Assembly: GCF_026965555.1 (NCBI RefSeq)
Contig: NZ_CP114040.1
Location: 10,452,001-10,516,000, forward strand
Reading direction: 5' to 3'
Source: Nannocystis punicea
Lineage (GTDB): Bacteria > Myxococcota_A > Polyangia > Nannocystales > Nannocystaceae
DNA: 64,000 bases
Below, in pieces: positions 33,300 through 41,567 of the stretch. The position numbers and the translations under genes were made by a program. The notes beneath the pieces were generated by a model that saw nothing but the letters and a program-made list of their open reading frames with translations, ran no database searches and was not told the DNA's origin. Numbering within the stretch: position 1 is the stretch's first letter; the number at the start of each line of letters is the position of its first letter.

Positions 33300-33332
33300 A
33301 GCCTAGCGTCTATTGAATCATAGTCAATAGAC
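33300..33332 (-). promoter_or_regulatory. Promoter with overlapping inverted-repeat operator
   Basis: On the minus strand, TTGACT (33322-33327), 16 bp, then TAGGCT (33300-33305) form a good sigma-70-type promoter. GTCTATTGA (33308-33316) and TCAATAGAC (33324-33332) are perfect 9-bp inverted repeats over the -35 and spacer, as expected for a TetR-family operator. Confidence 0.75.
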
Positions 33333-33396
33333 CTCCGAACGCGCCTGTGGCGGGTGTTTCGGGCCCCCGTCACGGGCTGCGCGCGAAATCGCCCGG

Positions 33397-34779
33397 TCAG
33401 CGGTCGAAGAACTCGTGGACGATCCACGGGCACGGCAGCAGCGACGGCTCGACGCGCGCCAGGTCGACGGTCGGGTCGATCAGCGGCTGCGGCGTGCGCC
33501 CGTTGAGCGACACCAGGGCGACCACGCGGACCTCGATCGCCGCGTGGCCGCGGGCGCGCAGGTCGTCGGCGAGGAAGCGGGCGTACTGCAGGATCATCTC
33601 CGGCCGTCCGCTCATCTCCCCGCGCTGCCAGCCGCGGAGGCGGCCGGCCAGGTCGATCTTCCACGTCGCGCCGAGCTCGGGGTCGGTGGCGAAGAAGCGG
33701 ACGTAGCCGTCCTTGTCGCGCAGCTTCATGCGCCACGCGAACTTGTGGCCCTCCTCCGTCCACGCGACGTCGCCGGGGTAGAGCCAGTGGCGCAGCGGGA
33801 ACAGCAGCTGCCAGCCGACGTAGATCGCCAGGGCCGCGAGCGTCGCCCGCTGCGCGCGACCGAGCCGCGCCGGCGGCCGGGCGAGGAGCGGCGGCGGCGA
33901 GGCGGGGGCGCCGACGCGGGCGGCGGCGCGGTTCCACAGGCGGCGCGGCCAGTCGGGCTCGAAGAAGATCGTGGTGGCCGCGATCATCACCCACGGGAAG
34001 ATGCCGATCGAGAACACCGCCGCGTTGATCAGGTGGAAGCACAGCGCCAGCACGTACGCGAGCGCGCGGGTCGGTCGCCACAGCAGCGCCGGCACCACCA
34101 GCAGGTCGAACACCAGGCCGCCGTAGCTGAAGAAGTACGGCGCCCACCACTCGCGCAGGAGCGGCCCGGCGATCGGCAGCTCCTCGCCCTGGACCAGCCA
34201 CATCCGCATCGGCTCGCCGCGCAGCCAGTCCGGGTTCAGCTTGGCCAGCCCGGCGTAGAAGTACGGGATCCCGATCTGCGCCCGCACCAGCCACAGCGCC
34301 CACGTCGGGGCCGCGTCGTCGCGCAGCCGCGGCCGCAGCCAGGCGTCGACCGAGGCGGCGCGGTGGGCGGGGACGAAGATCATCAAGAAGCTGATCAGCG
34401 CGATCAGATAGATGTGATTGAGGTAGAGCGCCTGCTCGATCAGGAACACGTAGGAGATCCCGACGAAGAACAGCGCGGCGGCCAGGCGGTAGCACAGGCC
34501 GATCGTGACGCACAGCGCCGCCAACCCGAGCCCGCCGAACACCACGTACATGCCGTCGCCGGCGAGCGGCCGCACCCAGTCGAGGCCGAAGAACGTGAAG
34601 TGGAACTCCGGCTCGACGTAGTGCTCGCCGATATCGGGCATGTCGTTCCACACCTCGACGAGCATCAAGAGGCCGAACAGCAGGCGGAAGGCCGCAAGCG
34701 ACGCGATGTCGACGGTGGCGAACAGCCGGCGCGCCAGCGAGGCGCGCGACGCGACGGACGAGGCAGCGGACGTGGGCAT
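33397..34779 (-). CDS. HTTM / vitamin K-dependent gamma-carboxylase-like membrane protein
   Basis: The 460-residue protein has about seven to eight membrane helices, starting MPTSAASSVASRASLARRLF. Segments such as VEVWNDMPDIGEHYVEPEFHF and IGIPYFYAGLAKLNPDWLRGEPM are typical of HTTM-domain proteins related to vitamin K-dependent gamma-glutamyl carboxylases. A soluble C-terminal region (WTEEGHKFAWRMKLRDKDGYVRFF onwards) is also typical. TATCCC 7 nt before ATG 34779 is a possible -10 box; the longer ORF upstream of it is low-complexity. The reaction is not established for bacterial members. Confidence 0.75.
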   Translation of the reverse strand: MPTSAASSVASRASLARRLFATVDIASLAAFRLLFGLLMLVEVWNDMPDIGEHYVEPEFHFTFFGLDWVRPLAGDGMYVVFGGLGLAALCVTIGLCYRLAAALFFVGISYVFLIEQALYLNHIYLIALISFLMIFVPAHRAASVDAWLRPRLRDDAAPTWALWLVRAQIGIPYFYAGLAKLNPDWLRGEPMRMWLVQGEELPIAGPLLREWWAPYFFSYGGLVFDLLVVPALLWRPTRALAYVLALCFHLINAAVFSIGIFPWVMIAATTIFFEPDWPRRLWNRAAARVGAPASPPPLLARPPARLGRAQRATLAALAIYVGWQLLFPLRHWLYPGDVAWTEEGHKFAWRMKLRDKDGYVRFFATDPELGATWKIDLAGRLRGWQRGEMSGRPEMILQYARFLADDLRARGHAAIEVRVVALVSLNGRTPQPLIDPTVDLARVEPSLLPCPWIVHEFFDR

Positions 34780-35021
34780 GGCCGGCGGGATAGCGCCGAT
34801 CGCCGGCGATGCAGTCCGCCCGCTCCTCGCCCGCTCACGCGTCCGCGCGAACGCCCGCGCGGGCGCGGGCCTGGGCCCGGCGGGGCCGCCACGCGGGCGG
34901 ACGTCGGGTGAATGGCCGCTCGCCGGGTGCCATGATTCTCGACTGAGCTCGCTTGATGCCCTCCTCGACCCGAAGCATAGACGCGTCTCGCCACTGGCCA
35001 ATGGCGTGGTGGAGGAGTGAC

Positions 35022-35426
35022 ATGCGAATGAGAATCACCGAGTACACCTGGATTCATACCACCATCTTCGCGCTCGCGACCGCGTTCGTGACGAGCGCGT
35101 GCGACGAGGCGGATGCGATCGACGAGGAGGACCTGGCCGTCGAGGCGGCCGACGAGGAGAAGCCGAGGTCGACCAAGGTCGACGACCAAGCGGTCGACGA
35201 CCAAGCGGTCGACGAGCTGACGGAGGAGGACGAGGACGAGGAGTCGGACGAGGCGGTCCGCGCCGACGAGGAACGTCGCCGCGACGGCTGGGGCCGACGC
35301 CGCCGCGACGGCTGGGGTCGTCACGACGACGACGGCTGGGGCCGACGCCGCCGCGACGGCTGGGGTCGTCACGACGACGACGGCTGGGGCCGTCGGCGCG
35401 ACGGCTGGGGCCGCAGACACTGGTGA
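35022..35426 (+). CDS. Small lipoprotein with acidic region and DGWGR repeats
   Basis: The 134-residue protein starts at ATG 35022 with GGAGGAG upstream. It has a signal with lipobox VTSAC, then an acidic stretch with repeats VDDQAVDDQAVDE, then a tail of six GWGR units alternating RRDGWGRR with HDDDGWGRR. The repeats are also visible in the DNA (about 35275-35420). No family is recognised. The position just before two HTTM-type genes suggests a functional link, possibly as a modified substrate, but this is inference. Confidence 0.65.
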   Translation: MRMRITEYTWIHTTIFALATAFVTSACDEADAIDEEDLAVEAADEEKPRSTKVDDQAVDDQAVDELTEEDEDEESDEAVRADEERRRDGWGRRRRDGWGRHDDDGWGRRRRDGWGRHDDDGWGRRRDGWGRRHW

Positions 35427-35502
35427 GTGACGCCCGACGGCCGGCCGCGGGCCCGCGACCTTCGCGTCGCCGCGCGGCCGGCCGCCGCCCCCGGAGTCGC
35501 CC

Positions 35503-36036
35503 ATGACCCTCCGACGTCGCATCTCGCTGCTCTCGGCCGCTGCGCTTCACCTCGTGCTCGTCGTATTCGGCGGGCTCGGCATCTGCTTGTGGGAGGTCGA
35601 GGCGCTCGGACCGCTCGGGCCCCTCTTTACGTATTACAGCGCGCTGACCGGGGCCGACTCCGGCTACGGCTTCTACGCGCCCTCGGTCGGCGACCCGCCG
35701 ACGATCACCCTGACGATCGTCGACGACGCCGGCCACGCGATCGCCGACACCCTCGCGCCGCACCTCACCCGCGAGGCCGACATCCGCGTCGAGGACCTCA
35801 TCGAATTGTTCCACCACCGCCGCGCCGACGACGAGCTGCGCGCGCAGCTGGCCGCCTCGTGGGCCGCGACCCTGTTCTGGCGCCACCCGCAGGCCCGCAG
35901 CGTCACGATCGACATGGGCTTCCGCCGCGTGCCCTCGCTGGTCGACGCGGCCCGCGGCAAGGCGACCCGCTGGCGCTCGGTCTACCGCGCTCGCGTCGTC
36001 CGCCCGGCTCGCCCCGACGCCGGAGGTGCATCATGA
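35503..36036 (+). CDS. Membrane-anchored protein next to HTTM gene
   Basis: The 177-residue protein has one N-terminal membrane helix (LHLVLVVFGGLGICLWEV) and an outer domain with FTYYSALTGADSGYGFYAPSVGDPP and a helical C-terminus. Its stop overlaps the HTTM start (ATGA), so the two are co-translated. Proteins of this shape, with a single helix and a YGFYAP-type motif, are commonly encoded beside HTTM genes in myxobacteria. The role is unknown. Confidence 0.65.
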   Translation: MTLRRRISLLSAAALHLVLVVFGGLGICLWEVEALGPLGPLFTYYSALTGADSGYGFYAPSVGDPPTITLTIVDDAGHAIADTLAPHLTREADIRVEDLIELFHHRRADDELRAQLAASWAATLFWRHPQARSVTIDMGFRRVPSLVDAARGKATRWRSVYRARVVRPARPDAGGAS

Positions 36037-37019
36037 AAGCCCGTCTGATCGCCGCCCTCCGCGCGATCGATCGCTTCTTCTTCGCCCCGGCGCGTCCGGC
36101 TCCGCTGGTGGCCCTGCGGATCGGCCTGGCCGCGGTGCTGCTGGCCCAGGCGCTGCAGATCGCGCCGCTGTTCCGCGCGCTCTATCACCACCGCGGTCTG
36201 CTCCGCGGCCCGCTCAAGGACGCGTTCGGGTCGCAGCACCTGCCGTCGCTCGGCGAGCTGCTGGCGTCGCCGTTCGAGACGCAGCTGCTCGCCGCCCTCG
36301 GCGCCGTCTACGTCGCCGGCCTGGTCGGCATGCTGCTCGGCTGGCGCACCCGCCTGTGCACCGGCGCCGCCTGGCTGCTGCACCTCGGGTTCATGCACCT
36401 GGCCCCGCACACCAATTACGGCGCCGACCACTTCGCCAACATCTTCCTGTTCTATTCGACGGTCGCCCCCGGCGGCGCCTTCCTGTCGCTCGATCGGCGG
36501 GCCGGCCGCGCCAGCGACGTCCCGACCGCGGGCACGCGCCTGGCGATCCGGGTGATGCAGATCCACCTCTGCATCGCCTACTTGCTGTCCGGCACGGAGA
36601 AGGCGATGGGCCACCAGTGGCACGACGGCGAGGCGATCTGGCGCTCGCTCGTGGCGCAGGGCTACGAGCTGCTCGACTTCACCTGGCTGGCCCACGTCCC
36701 GTGGCTGGCCGTCGCGTCGGGCTGGCTGGTGCTGGTGGTCGAGATCGGCTACGCGGTGCTCATCTGGCCGGCCCGCACCCGCCGGTGGTGGGTCGCCGCG
36801 GTGGCGGCGATGCACGCCGGCATCGGGGTCTTCATGGGGCTCCACGTGTTCGCGGGGATCATGATCGTCCTGACCGTGGCGATGTTCGGGGTCAGCGCGG
36901 AGCCCGCTGTGACCGTCGTGAAACAATGCAGCACGGATCACGACTTCTTGTCCGCGTCGGCCGCGACTTCGGGTACGGTGGCCCGTGGCCAAGGCGCCCC
37001 GTCGCAGCGAACCGGATGA
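36033..37019 (+). CDS. HTTM-domain membrane protein
   Basis: The 328-residue protein has about seven membrane helices and typical HTTM segments: RFFFAPARPAPLVALRIGLAAVL, then GFMHLAPHTNYGADHFANIFLFY, then QIHLCIAYLLSGTEKAMG. ATG 36033 has GGAGGTG upstream and a 4-nt overlap with the previous gene. It is shorter than the other HTTM protein and lacks the long soluble C-terminus. The end overlaps the TetR gene by 35 nt. Confidence 0.8.
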   Translation: MKARLIAALRAIDRFFFAPARPAPLVALRIGLAAVLLAQALQIAPLFRALYHHRGLLRGPLKDAFGSQHLPSLGELLASPFETQLLAALGAVYVAGLVGMLLGWRTRLCTGAAWLLHLGFMHLAPHTNYGADHFANIFLFYSTVAPGGAFLSLDRRAGRASDVPTAGTRLAIRVMQIHLCIAYLLSGTEKAMGHQWHDGEAIWRSLVAQGYELLDFTWLAHVPWLAVASGWLVLVVEIGYAVLIWPARTRRWWVAAVAAMHAGIGVFMGLHVFAGIMIVLTVAMFGVSAEPAVTVVKQCSTDHDFLSASAATSGTVARGQGAPSQRTG

Positions 37020-37617
37020 GGCGCGCGAACGCGCGCGCCTGCAAGTCGACGAACGTCGGGCCCAGCTGGTCGAGCTGGGCCTGCGCCTGTTCAGCGAGCG
37101 CAGCTACGACGAGCTCTCGATCGACGATATCGCCACCGCGGCCGGCATCTCCAAGGGCCTGCTCTATCACTACTTCTCGAGCAAGCGCGACTTCTACGCC
37201 GCGACCGTGCGCAGCGCCGCCGAGTCGCTGCTGGCCCGCACCGACCCCGCCGGCGACGGCCCCGACCCCGAGGCGCTGCTGGCCGCGCTCGACCAGTACC
37301 TGCTGTTCGCCGAGGAGCACGCCAGCGCCTACGTCGCGCTGATGCGCAGCGGCGTCGGCCACGACGCCGAGGTCGCGGCGATCGTCGAGGACACCCGCGC
37401 GCGCTTCGTCGCCCGCCTCGCCGCCCGCCTCGGCCTGGCCGACCTGACCCCGCGCGTGCGCCTGGCCCTGCGCGGGTGGGTCGGCTTCGTCGAGGGCTCG
37501 AGCCTCGACTGGCTGGCGCGGCGCGACCTCCCGCGCGAGGAGCTGCGCGACCTGCTGGCGCAGATGCTGGTCGGCACTTTGATGGCGGTCGACGCCAACC
37601 CGCCGGCGGCCGCGTGA
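36985..37617 (+). CDS. TetR/AcrR-family regulator
   Basis: The 210-residue protein has the TetR N-terminal HTH (QLVELGLRLFSERSYDELSIDD, IATAAGISKGLLYHYFSSKRDFY) and a helical ligand-binding domain. GTG 36985 has TACGGT 5 nt upstream (36974-36979), inside the end of the HTTM gene, so it may have its own leaderless promoter. Likely targets are its own operon or the palindromic operator at 33308-33332; neither is proven. Confidence 0.9.
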   Translation: MAKAPRRSEPDEARERARLQVDERRAQLVELGLRLFSERSYDELSIDDIATAAGISKGLLYHYFSSKRDFYAATVRSAAESLLARTDPAGDGPDPEALLAALDQYLLFAEEHASAYVALMRSGVGHDAEVAAIVEDTRARFVARLAARLGLADLTPRVRLALRGWVGFVEGSSLDWLARRDLPREELRDLLAQMLVGTLMAVDANPPAAA

Positions 37618-37661
37618 ATCGCCGGGCGACCATGCTCATTCGCGAATAGACGCAGGCCCGA

Positions 37662-37677
37662 CGGAGGCGAGCCTCCG
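37662..37677. terminator. Short hairpin between convergent genes
   Basis: CGGAGGC-GA-GCCTCCG, a perfect 7-bp stem between the TetR gene and the converging Cys-rich protein gene. Confidence 0.5.
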
Positions 37678-37738
37678 CCGGACCTGCCGCGCGAGCGCGA
37701 CGCTGGTCGTCTCGGTCACGCTCGCCGCATCGGTCGCC

Positions 37739-38089
37739 TCAATCGCGCTCGCCGAAGCACACGTCCTCGAGGCCGCCGCGGCCGCGACAGTGCCTGCGGG
37801 CGCGTCGCTCGCAGAAGTCGCGGTTGCCGCGGATGCGGATCCGGTCGGTCACACGGCGATAGCGATGGCCGCGCTCGCAAAGCGCCAGGCAATAGCCGCG
37901 CGCGTGATAGTCGTCGTCGTCGTAGCACTCCCAGAGATCGTTCTCGCTGGGGTCGACCTCGTCGGTAAATTCGACGTCGTCGACCGAGACGTCGTCCGCC
38001 GCTGTCACCTCGTCCGCGAGCTCCTCGACCGGCTGCTCCGGCGCGGCCAGAGCGGCCCACGCGCTGAACAATGCGTTGAAGATCATCAT
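37739..38089 (-). CDS. Small secreted Cys-rich protein with acidic pro-region
   Basis: The 116-residue protein has a signal-like N-terminus (MMIFNALFSAWAALAAPEQ) and an acidic segment (about 20-50, rich in DD and EE). A basic Cys-rich C-terminal part follows, with six Cys (WEC, GYC, ALC, DFC, RHC, DVC), enough for three disulfides. The layout resembles secreted peptides with an acidic pro-region, but no family is recognised. An AGGAGA box precedes ATG 38089. It lies beside the HTTM cluster on the opposite strand. Confidence 0.65.
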   Translation of the reverse strand: MMIFNALFSAWAALAAPEQPVEELADEVTAADDVSVDDVEFTDEVDPSENDLWECYDDDDYHARGYCLALCERGHRYRRVTDRIRIRGNRDFCERRARRHCRGRGGLEDVCFGERD

Positions 38090-38269
38090 GACACCTGTCT
38101 CCTCTCACTATCGAATGTTCGTCCCCACGCGCATGACGTGGCCCCCGCGCGCCCAATGCGACGGGTGCTGGGAACCATGAGCCCGGTCCCGCGGGCCGTC
38201 GAGCGGGCTCTGCCGCGAAATTATGGGCCGGGCGGGCCGCCCGCGGCGGACGGACGGCAGTATGTCGAT

Positions 38270-38285
38270 ATGTCCCTCAGGACAT
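38270..38285. repeat. Palindrome copy
   Basis: ATGTCC-CTCA-GGACAT, a perfect 6-bp stem, about 38 bp past the end of the ABC transporter gene. Confidence 0.7.
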
Positions 38286-38323
38286 CTATGATGAAAAGCG
38301 CGGGTCCGCGCAATGACCCGGCG

Positions 38324-40903
38324 TCAGCGCTCGCGGTCGCGCCGCGCCAGCACCACCGCCGCGATCCCGACGCACAGCGCCGTGTACGCCAGCAGCACGC
38401 CCCAGACCCCGACCACGTGCGCGGTCGAGGGGTCGTAGGAGACGGTCGGGTACACGGGGCAGCTGAGCGGATTGCCGGGGATCGTGCACGCGGCGAAGTC
38501 CCGCGGCGGCTGCAGGTGGGTGAGCGACCCGAACGCCTCCATCGCCCAGCGCGCGCTGGTGACGTACGACAGCGGCGCGAGCCCGGCCGGCAGCGACACC
38601 AGCGCGAGCGCCAGCAGCAGCTGCGGCACCAGCACCAGCGGCACCACGCTCATCGCCCGGTCCGACGTCGACGAGGTGCTCGACAGCAGGAGGCCCATGC
38701 CGAGCCCCGACAACGAGCTCAAGAAGGTCGTGACCAACAGGCCGCCGAAGAACCCCAGCCCCGCGACGCCGCGCACCACCGCCACCGGCCCGTCCGCGGT
38801 GAAGGTCGTCACCGCCGCCGAGAAGTCGACCTTCAGCGCCAGCACCGTCAGCAGCACGATCGACTGCACCAGACACACCGCCGCCAGCACCACGAACTTC
38901 GCCAGCAGGTACGGCCCGATCCGCAGGTTCGCCAGCCGCTCGCGGCGGTAGATCGCCCGCTCCTTGGTCAGCTCGCGCGCCGAGCACAAGATCCCGCACC
39001 ACACCGCCACCAGCGCGACGAGGAACAGCACCAGCCGCCCGTGCGAGCTCTGGAGGTCCTGCAGCGCGGCCGGGCGGGCGACCAGCACCAGGATCGCGCC
39101 GATGATCGGCGCCTGCAGCAGCAAGGTCGAGAGGTTGCGCCGGTCGACCGCCAGCAGCCGGAGGTTGCGTCGCATCAGGATCAGCCACTGCCGCCACGCC
39201 GACACCCGCGCGGCCTCCGGCCGGTCCTCCGGGGTGGTCCCGCCGAGCTTCATCGCCGCCATCGACATCGACGGCCGGCTCTGCGAGGTCTGCGCCTTGT
39301 TCGACTTGACCGCCGGCCCGCGCGTCTCGCCGGCCAGGCGCTCGACGATGTAGCGCGTGCGGGCGTCGGAGCGGCGGAACCGCAGCTCCCACAGCTCGGC
39401 CAGCGACGGCTCGCCGCGCTCGTGGGCCTCGCGCCAGCGGGCGTACTCGCTGCGCAGCTCGCCGAGCACCAGCGGATGCGACTCGTGGGCGTCGCCGTCG
39501 ACCTTGGTGTAGATGTCGGCGAAGTCGCCGCTGCGGACCCCGAAGTGCTGCAGCGCCTCGGCCGGCGGCCCGAACCACACCAGCCGCGCGTCGGCCATGA
39601 ACGCGATGTGGTCGCATTGATGGATGTTGGCCGTCGCGTGGGTGACCATCACGATCGTGCGCCCGCCGTCGGCCAGGCGGCGCAAGGTGTACATCAGCCG
39701 CTTCTCGAGCCCCGGGTCGAGCCCCGAGGTCGGCTCGTCGAGGAAGAACAGGCTCGGGTCGGCCAGCAGCTCGGCGGCGATCGAGACCCGCTTGCGCTGG
39801 CCGCCCGACAGCTGGCTGATGCGAGTGGTGCGGCGGTCCTCGATGTCGACGTCGGCCAGCACCCGCTCGACCCGCGCCGCGATCTCGGCGTCACCTGTAT
39901 CTTCGGGCAGGCGCAGCTGGGCCGTGAAGCGCAGCGCCTCGTCGACCGTGAGCGTCTGGTGGAGGATGTCGCTCTGCGGGACGTAGCCGATCTCGCCGCG
40001 GTAGGCGGCGAAGTTGGCGTAGTAGTCGTCGCCGTTGACGAGCACGTCGCCGTCGGTCGCGCGGCTGAAGCCCGACAGCGCGCCGAGCAGGGTCGACTTG
40101 CCCGCCCCCGAGCCGCCGACGATCGCCACGAACTCGCGCGGCTGGATCACCAGCGACACGCGGTCGAGGATCACCTTGCCGCCCCCGACCACCCGCACCA
40201 GCCGCCGCGCCTTGAGCTCGATCGCCCCGCGGTGGTCGTACGAATCGAGCGAGCGCCCGTCGTAGACCAGCTTGAACGGCCCCACCTGGATGATGTCGCC
40301 GCGCGCCAGCTTGCGGCTGAGCTGGACCCGCTCGCCGTTGACGAAGGTGCCGTTGGCGCTGCCGAGGTCGCGCACCTCGTGGCCGTCCGCCACCGCCCGC
40401 ACCGTCGCGTGCCGCCGCGACACCAGAAGGCTCGCCAGCGTCAGCTCGCAGCCCTCGCGCCCGATCGTCACCTCCGGCTGGTCGAGGCGACAGCGCGGCA
40501 CCTGCTCGTCCGGCGGCGCCATCGTCCGCGCCAGCCGCTGGTACGTGATCGTGACGAAGCTGCCGGTGTACGGGTCGCCGACGCGCAGCACGTCGCCGTG
40601 GCGCAGCTCGTGCTCGGGCACCTGGTGCCCGTTGAACATCAGGCTGCACGGCCCGCCGAGATCACGGACGCGATAGCCGTCGGCGACGCCGGTCGGCTCG
40701 AACTTCAGCTGGTGCGCCGCCACGAACTCGGCCTTGACGACGATGCGATTGTCGTCGGCGCGACCGAGCCGGAACGGCTTGCCGTCGAGCGGATAGGGCA
40801 CCTCGCGCCGGTTGGGCTCGCGCACCACCAGCCGCGACGCCTGCAGCCGCACTGCCCACGTCACTTCCGGCGAAGGCTCGTCGCTGTCGGGCGTCAGGTC
40901 CAA
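38324..40903 (-). CDS. FHA-FHA-ABC transporter (ABC-2 type) fusion protein
   Basis: The 859-residue protein has two FHA domains (about 25-110, with RLGRADDNRIVV, and about 150-215, with TIGREGCELTL and SANGTFVNGERV). An ABC ATPase follows (about 235-455; Walker A GGSGAGKST, signature LSGGQRKRV, Walker B FFLDEPTSGLD), then an ABC-2 membrane domain with about six helices (about 570-855). This is an ABCG-like half-transporter with phosphopeptide-binding domains. FHA domains bind phospho-Thr, and a Ser/Thr kinase gene lies nearby, so regulation by phosphorylation is plausible. Start TTG 40903 has TACAAG 6 nt upstream. Confidence 0.88.
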   Translation of the reverse strand: MDLTPDSDEPSPEVTWAVRLQASRLVVREPNRREVPYPLDGKPFRLGRADDNRIVVKAEFVAAHQLKFEPTGVADGYRVRDLGGPCSLMFNGHQVPEHELRHGDVLRVGDPYTGSFVTITYQRLARTMAPPDEQVPRCRLDQPEVTIGREGCELTLASLLVSRRHATVRAVADGHEVRDLGSANGTFVNGERVQLSRKLARGDIIQVGPFKLVYDGRSLDSYDHRGAIELKARRLVRVVGGGKVILDRVSLVIQPREFVAIVGGSGAGKSTLLGALSGFSRATDGDVLVNGDDYYANFAAYRGEIGYVPQSDILHQTLTVDEALRFTAQLRLPEDTGDAEIAARVERVLADVDIEDRRTTRISQLSGGQRKRVSIAAELLADPSLFFLDEPTSGLDPGLEKRLMYTLRRLADGGRTIVMVTHATANIHQCDHIAFMADARLVWFGPPAEALQHFGVRSGDFADIYTKVDGDAHESHPLVLGELRSEYARWREAHERGEPSLAELWELRFRRSDARTRYIVERLAGETRGPAVKSNKAQTSQSRPSMSMAAMKLGGTTPEDRPEAARVSAWRQWLILMRRNLRLLAVDRRNLSTLLLQAPIIGAILVLVARPAALQDLQSSHGRLVLFLVALVAVWCGILCSARELTKERAIYRRERLANLRIGPYLLAKFVVLAAVCLVQSIVLLTVLALKVDFSAAVTTFTADGPVAVVRGVAGLGFFGGLLVTTFLSSLSGLGMGLLLSSTSSTSDRAMSVVPLVLVPQLLLALALVSLPAGLAPLSYVTSARWAMEAFGSLTHLQPPRDFAACTIPGNPLSCPVYPTVSYDPSTAHVVGVWGVLLAYTALCVGIAAVVLARRDRER

Positions 40904-40909
40904 GCAGGC

Positions 40910-40983
40910 CTTGTATTCGCAGGATCCAGCCCGCGCCGGCGAATGTCAACGTTTCTGGGCAATTTCCCCACGATGTGTATGCT
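40910..40983. promoter_or_regulatory. Divergent -10 boxes
   Basis: TATGCT (40978-40983) ends 6 nt before ATG 40990 on the plus strand. TACAAG (40910-40915, minus strand) ends 6 nt before TTG 40903. Both suggest leaderless transcripts. Confidence 0.55.
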
Positions 40984-40989
40984 TGGTGC

Positions 40990-41553
40990 ATGACCACGAG
41001 GACCCAGATCTGTCAGACCCTGCCCCGCGTCCCGGCCCGGTGGGCCGTGAAGCACATTCCTCGCGGGCTCCTGCTGGGTGGCGCGATCCTCGTCGCCGGC
41101 TGCGACGACTCCGCCGAGCAGCGTAAACCAGGCCCGACCCCGGCGGTCCCGGCGGTCGAGCGCACCAAAGACACGCCGCCCAAGCCCGCGAAGCCGGCGA
41201 CCGGCTCCGACACCGCGACCCCGCCCGTCGTCAGCCCGCCTCCTGCCACTGGCTCTCCCACCGACGTCGCCGGCGTCATCCGCACCTACAGCGGCTGTTA
41301 CTCCGACTGTCTCAACGAGAAGAAGGCCACCAACCGCGAGACCTGCAAGCTCACCTGCGACGCCGCCGCCGAGGCCACCCTCGAGGGCATGCCCAACGGC
41401 CCGTCCAAGGAGACCTTCAAGGCCGCGACCGCCAGCTTCACCGGCTGCATCAACTCCTGCTTCGCCGACAAGAGCCTCAACTCGACCAACCGCGCGACCT
41501 GCGTACTGACCTGCCAGGACGCCGCCGAGGTCGCCGCGAGCAGCAGCAAATAA
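40990..41553 (+). CDS. Lipoprotein with two twin-CX3C repeats
   Basis: The 187-residue protein has a signal with lipobox VAGC and a Pro/Thr-rich linker (about 45-95). Two similar modules follow: GCYSDCLNEKKATNRETCKL plus TC, and GCINSCFADKSLNSTNRATC plus VLTC. Each has two CX3C pairs 11-13 residues apart, the layout of twin-CX3C helical hairpins known from mitochondrial small Tim proteins; here it is probably convergent. Periplasmic disulfides would join the pairs. Start ATG 40990 fits the -10 box; an ATG 15 nt upstream would fall before the transcription start. Confidence 0.7.
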   Translation: MTTRTQICQTLPRVPARWAVKHIPRGLLLGGAILVAGCDDSAEQRKPGPTPAVPAVERTKDTPPKPAKPATGSDTATPPVVSPPPATGSPTDVAGVIRTYSGCYSDCLNEKKATNRETCKLTCDAAAEATLEGMPNGPSKETFKAATASFTGCINSCFADKSLNSTNRATCVLTCQDAAEVAASSSK

Positions 41554-41567
41554 GCCGCGCCCCGCGC

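Noticed and set aside
35022..35426. A ribosomally made modified peptide (RiPP) precursor with GWGR core repeats
   Set aside because: It has a lipoprotein signal instead of a RiPP leader, and no recognised RiPP enzyme is adjacent; HTTM modification remains only a hypothesis.
37790..40993. A 1,067-residue plus-strand ORF
   Set aside because: It is the antisense shadow of the FHA-ABC gene; the minus-strand protein has complete motifs.
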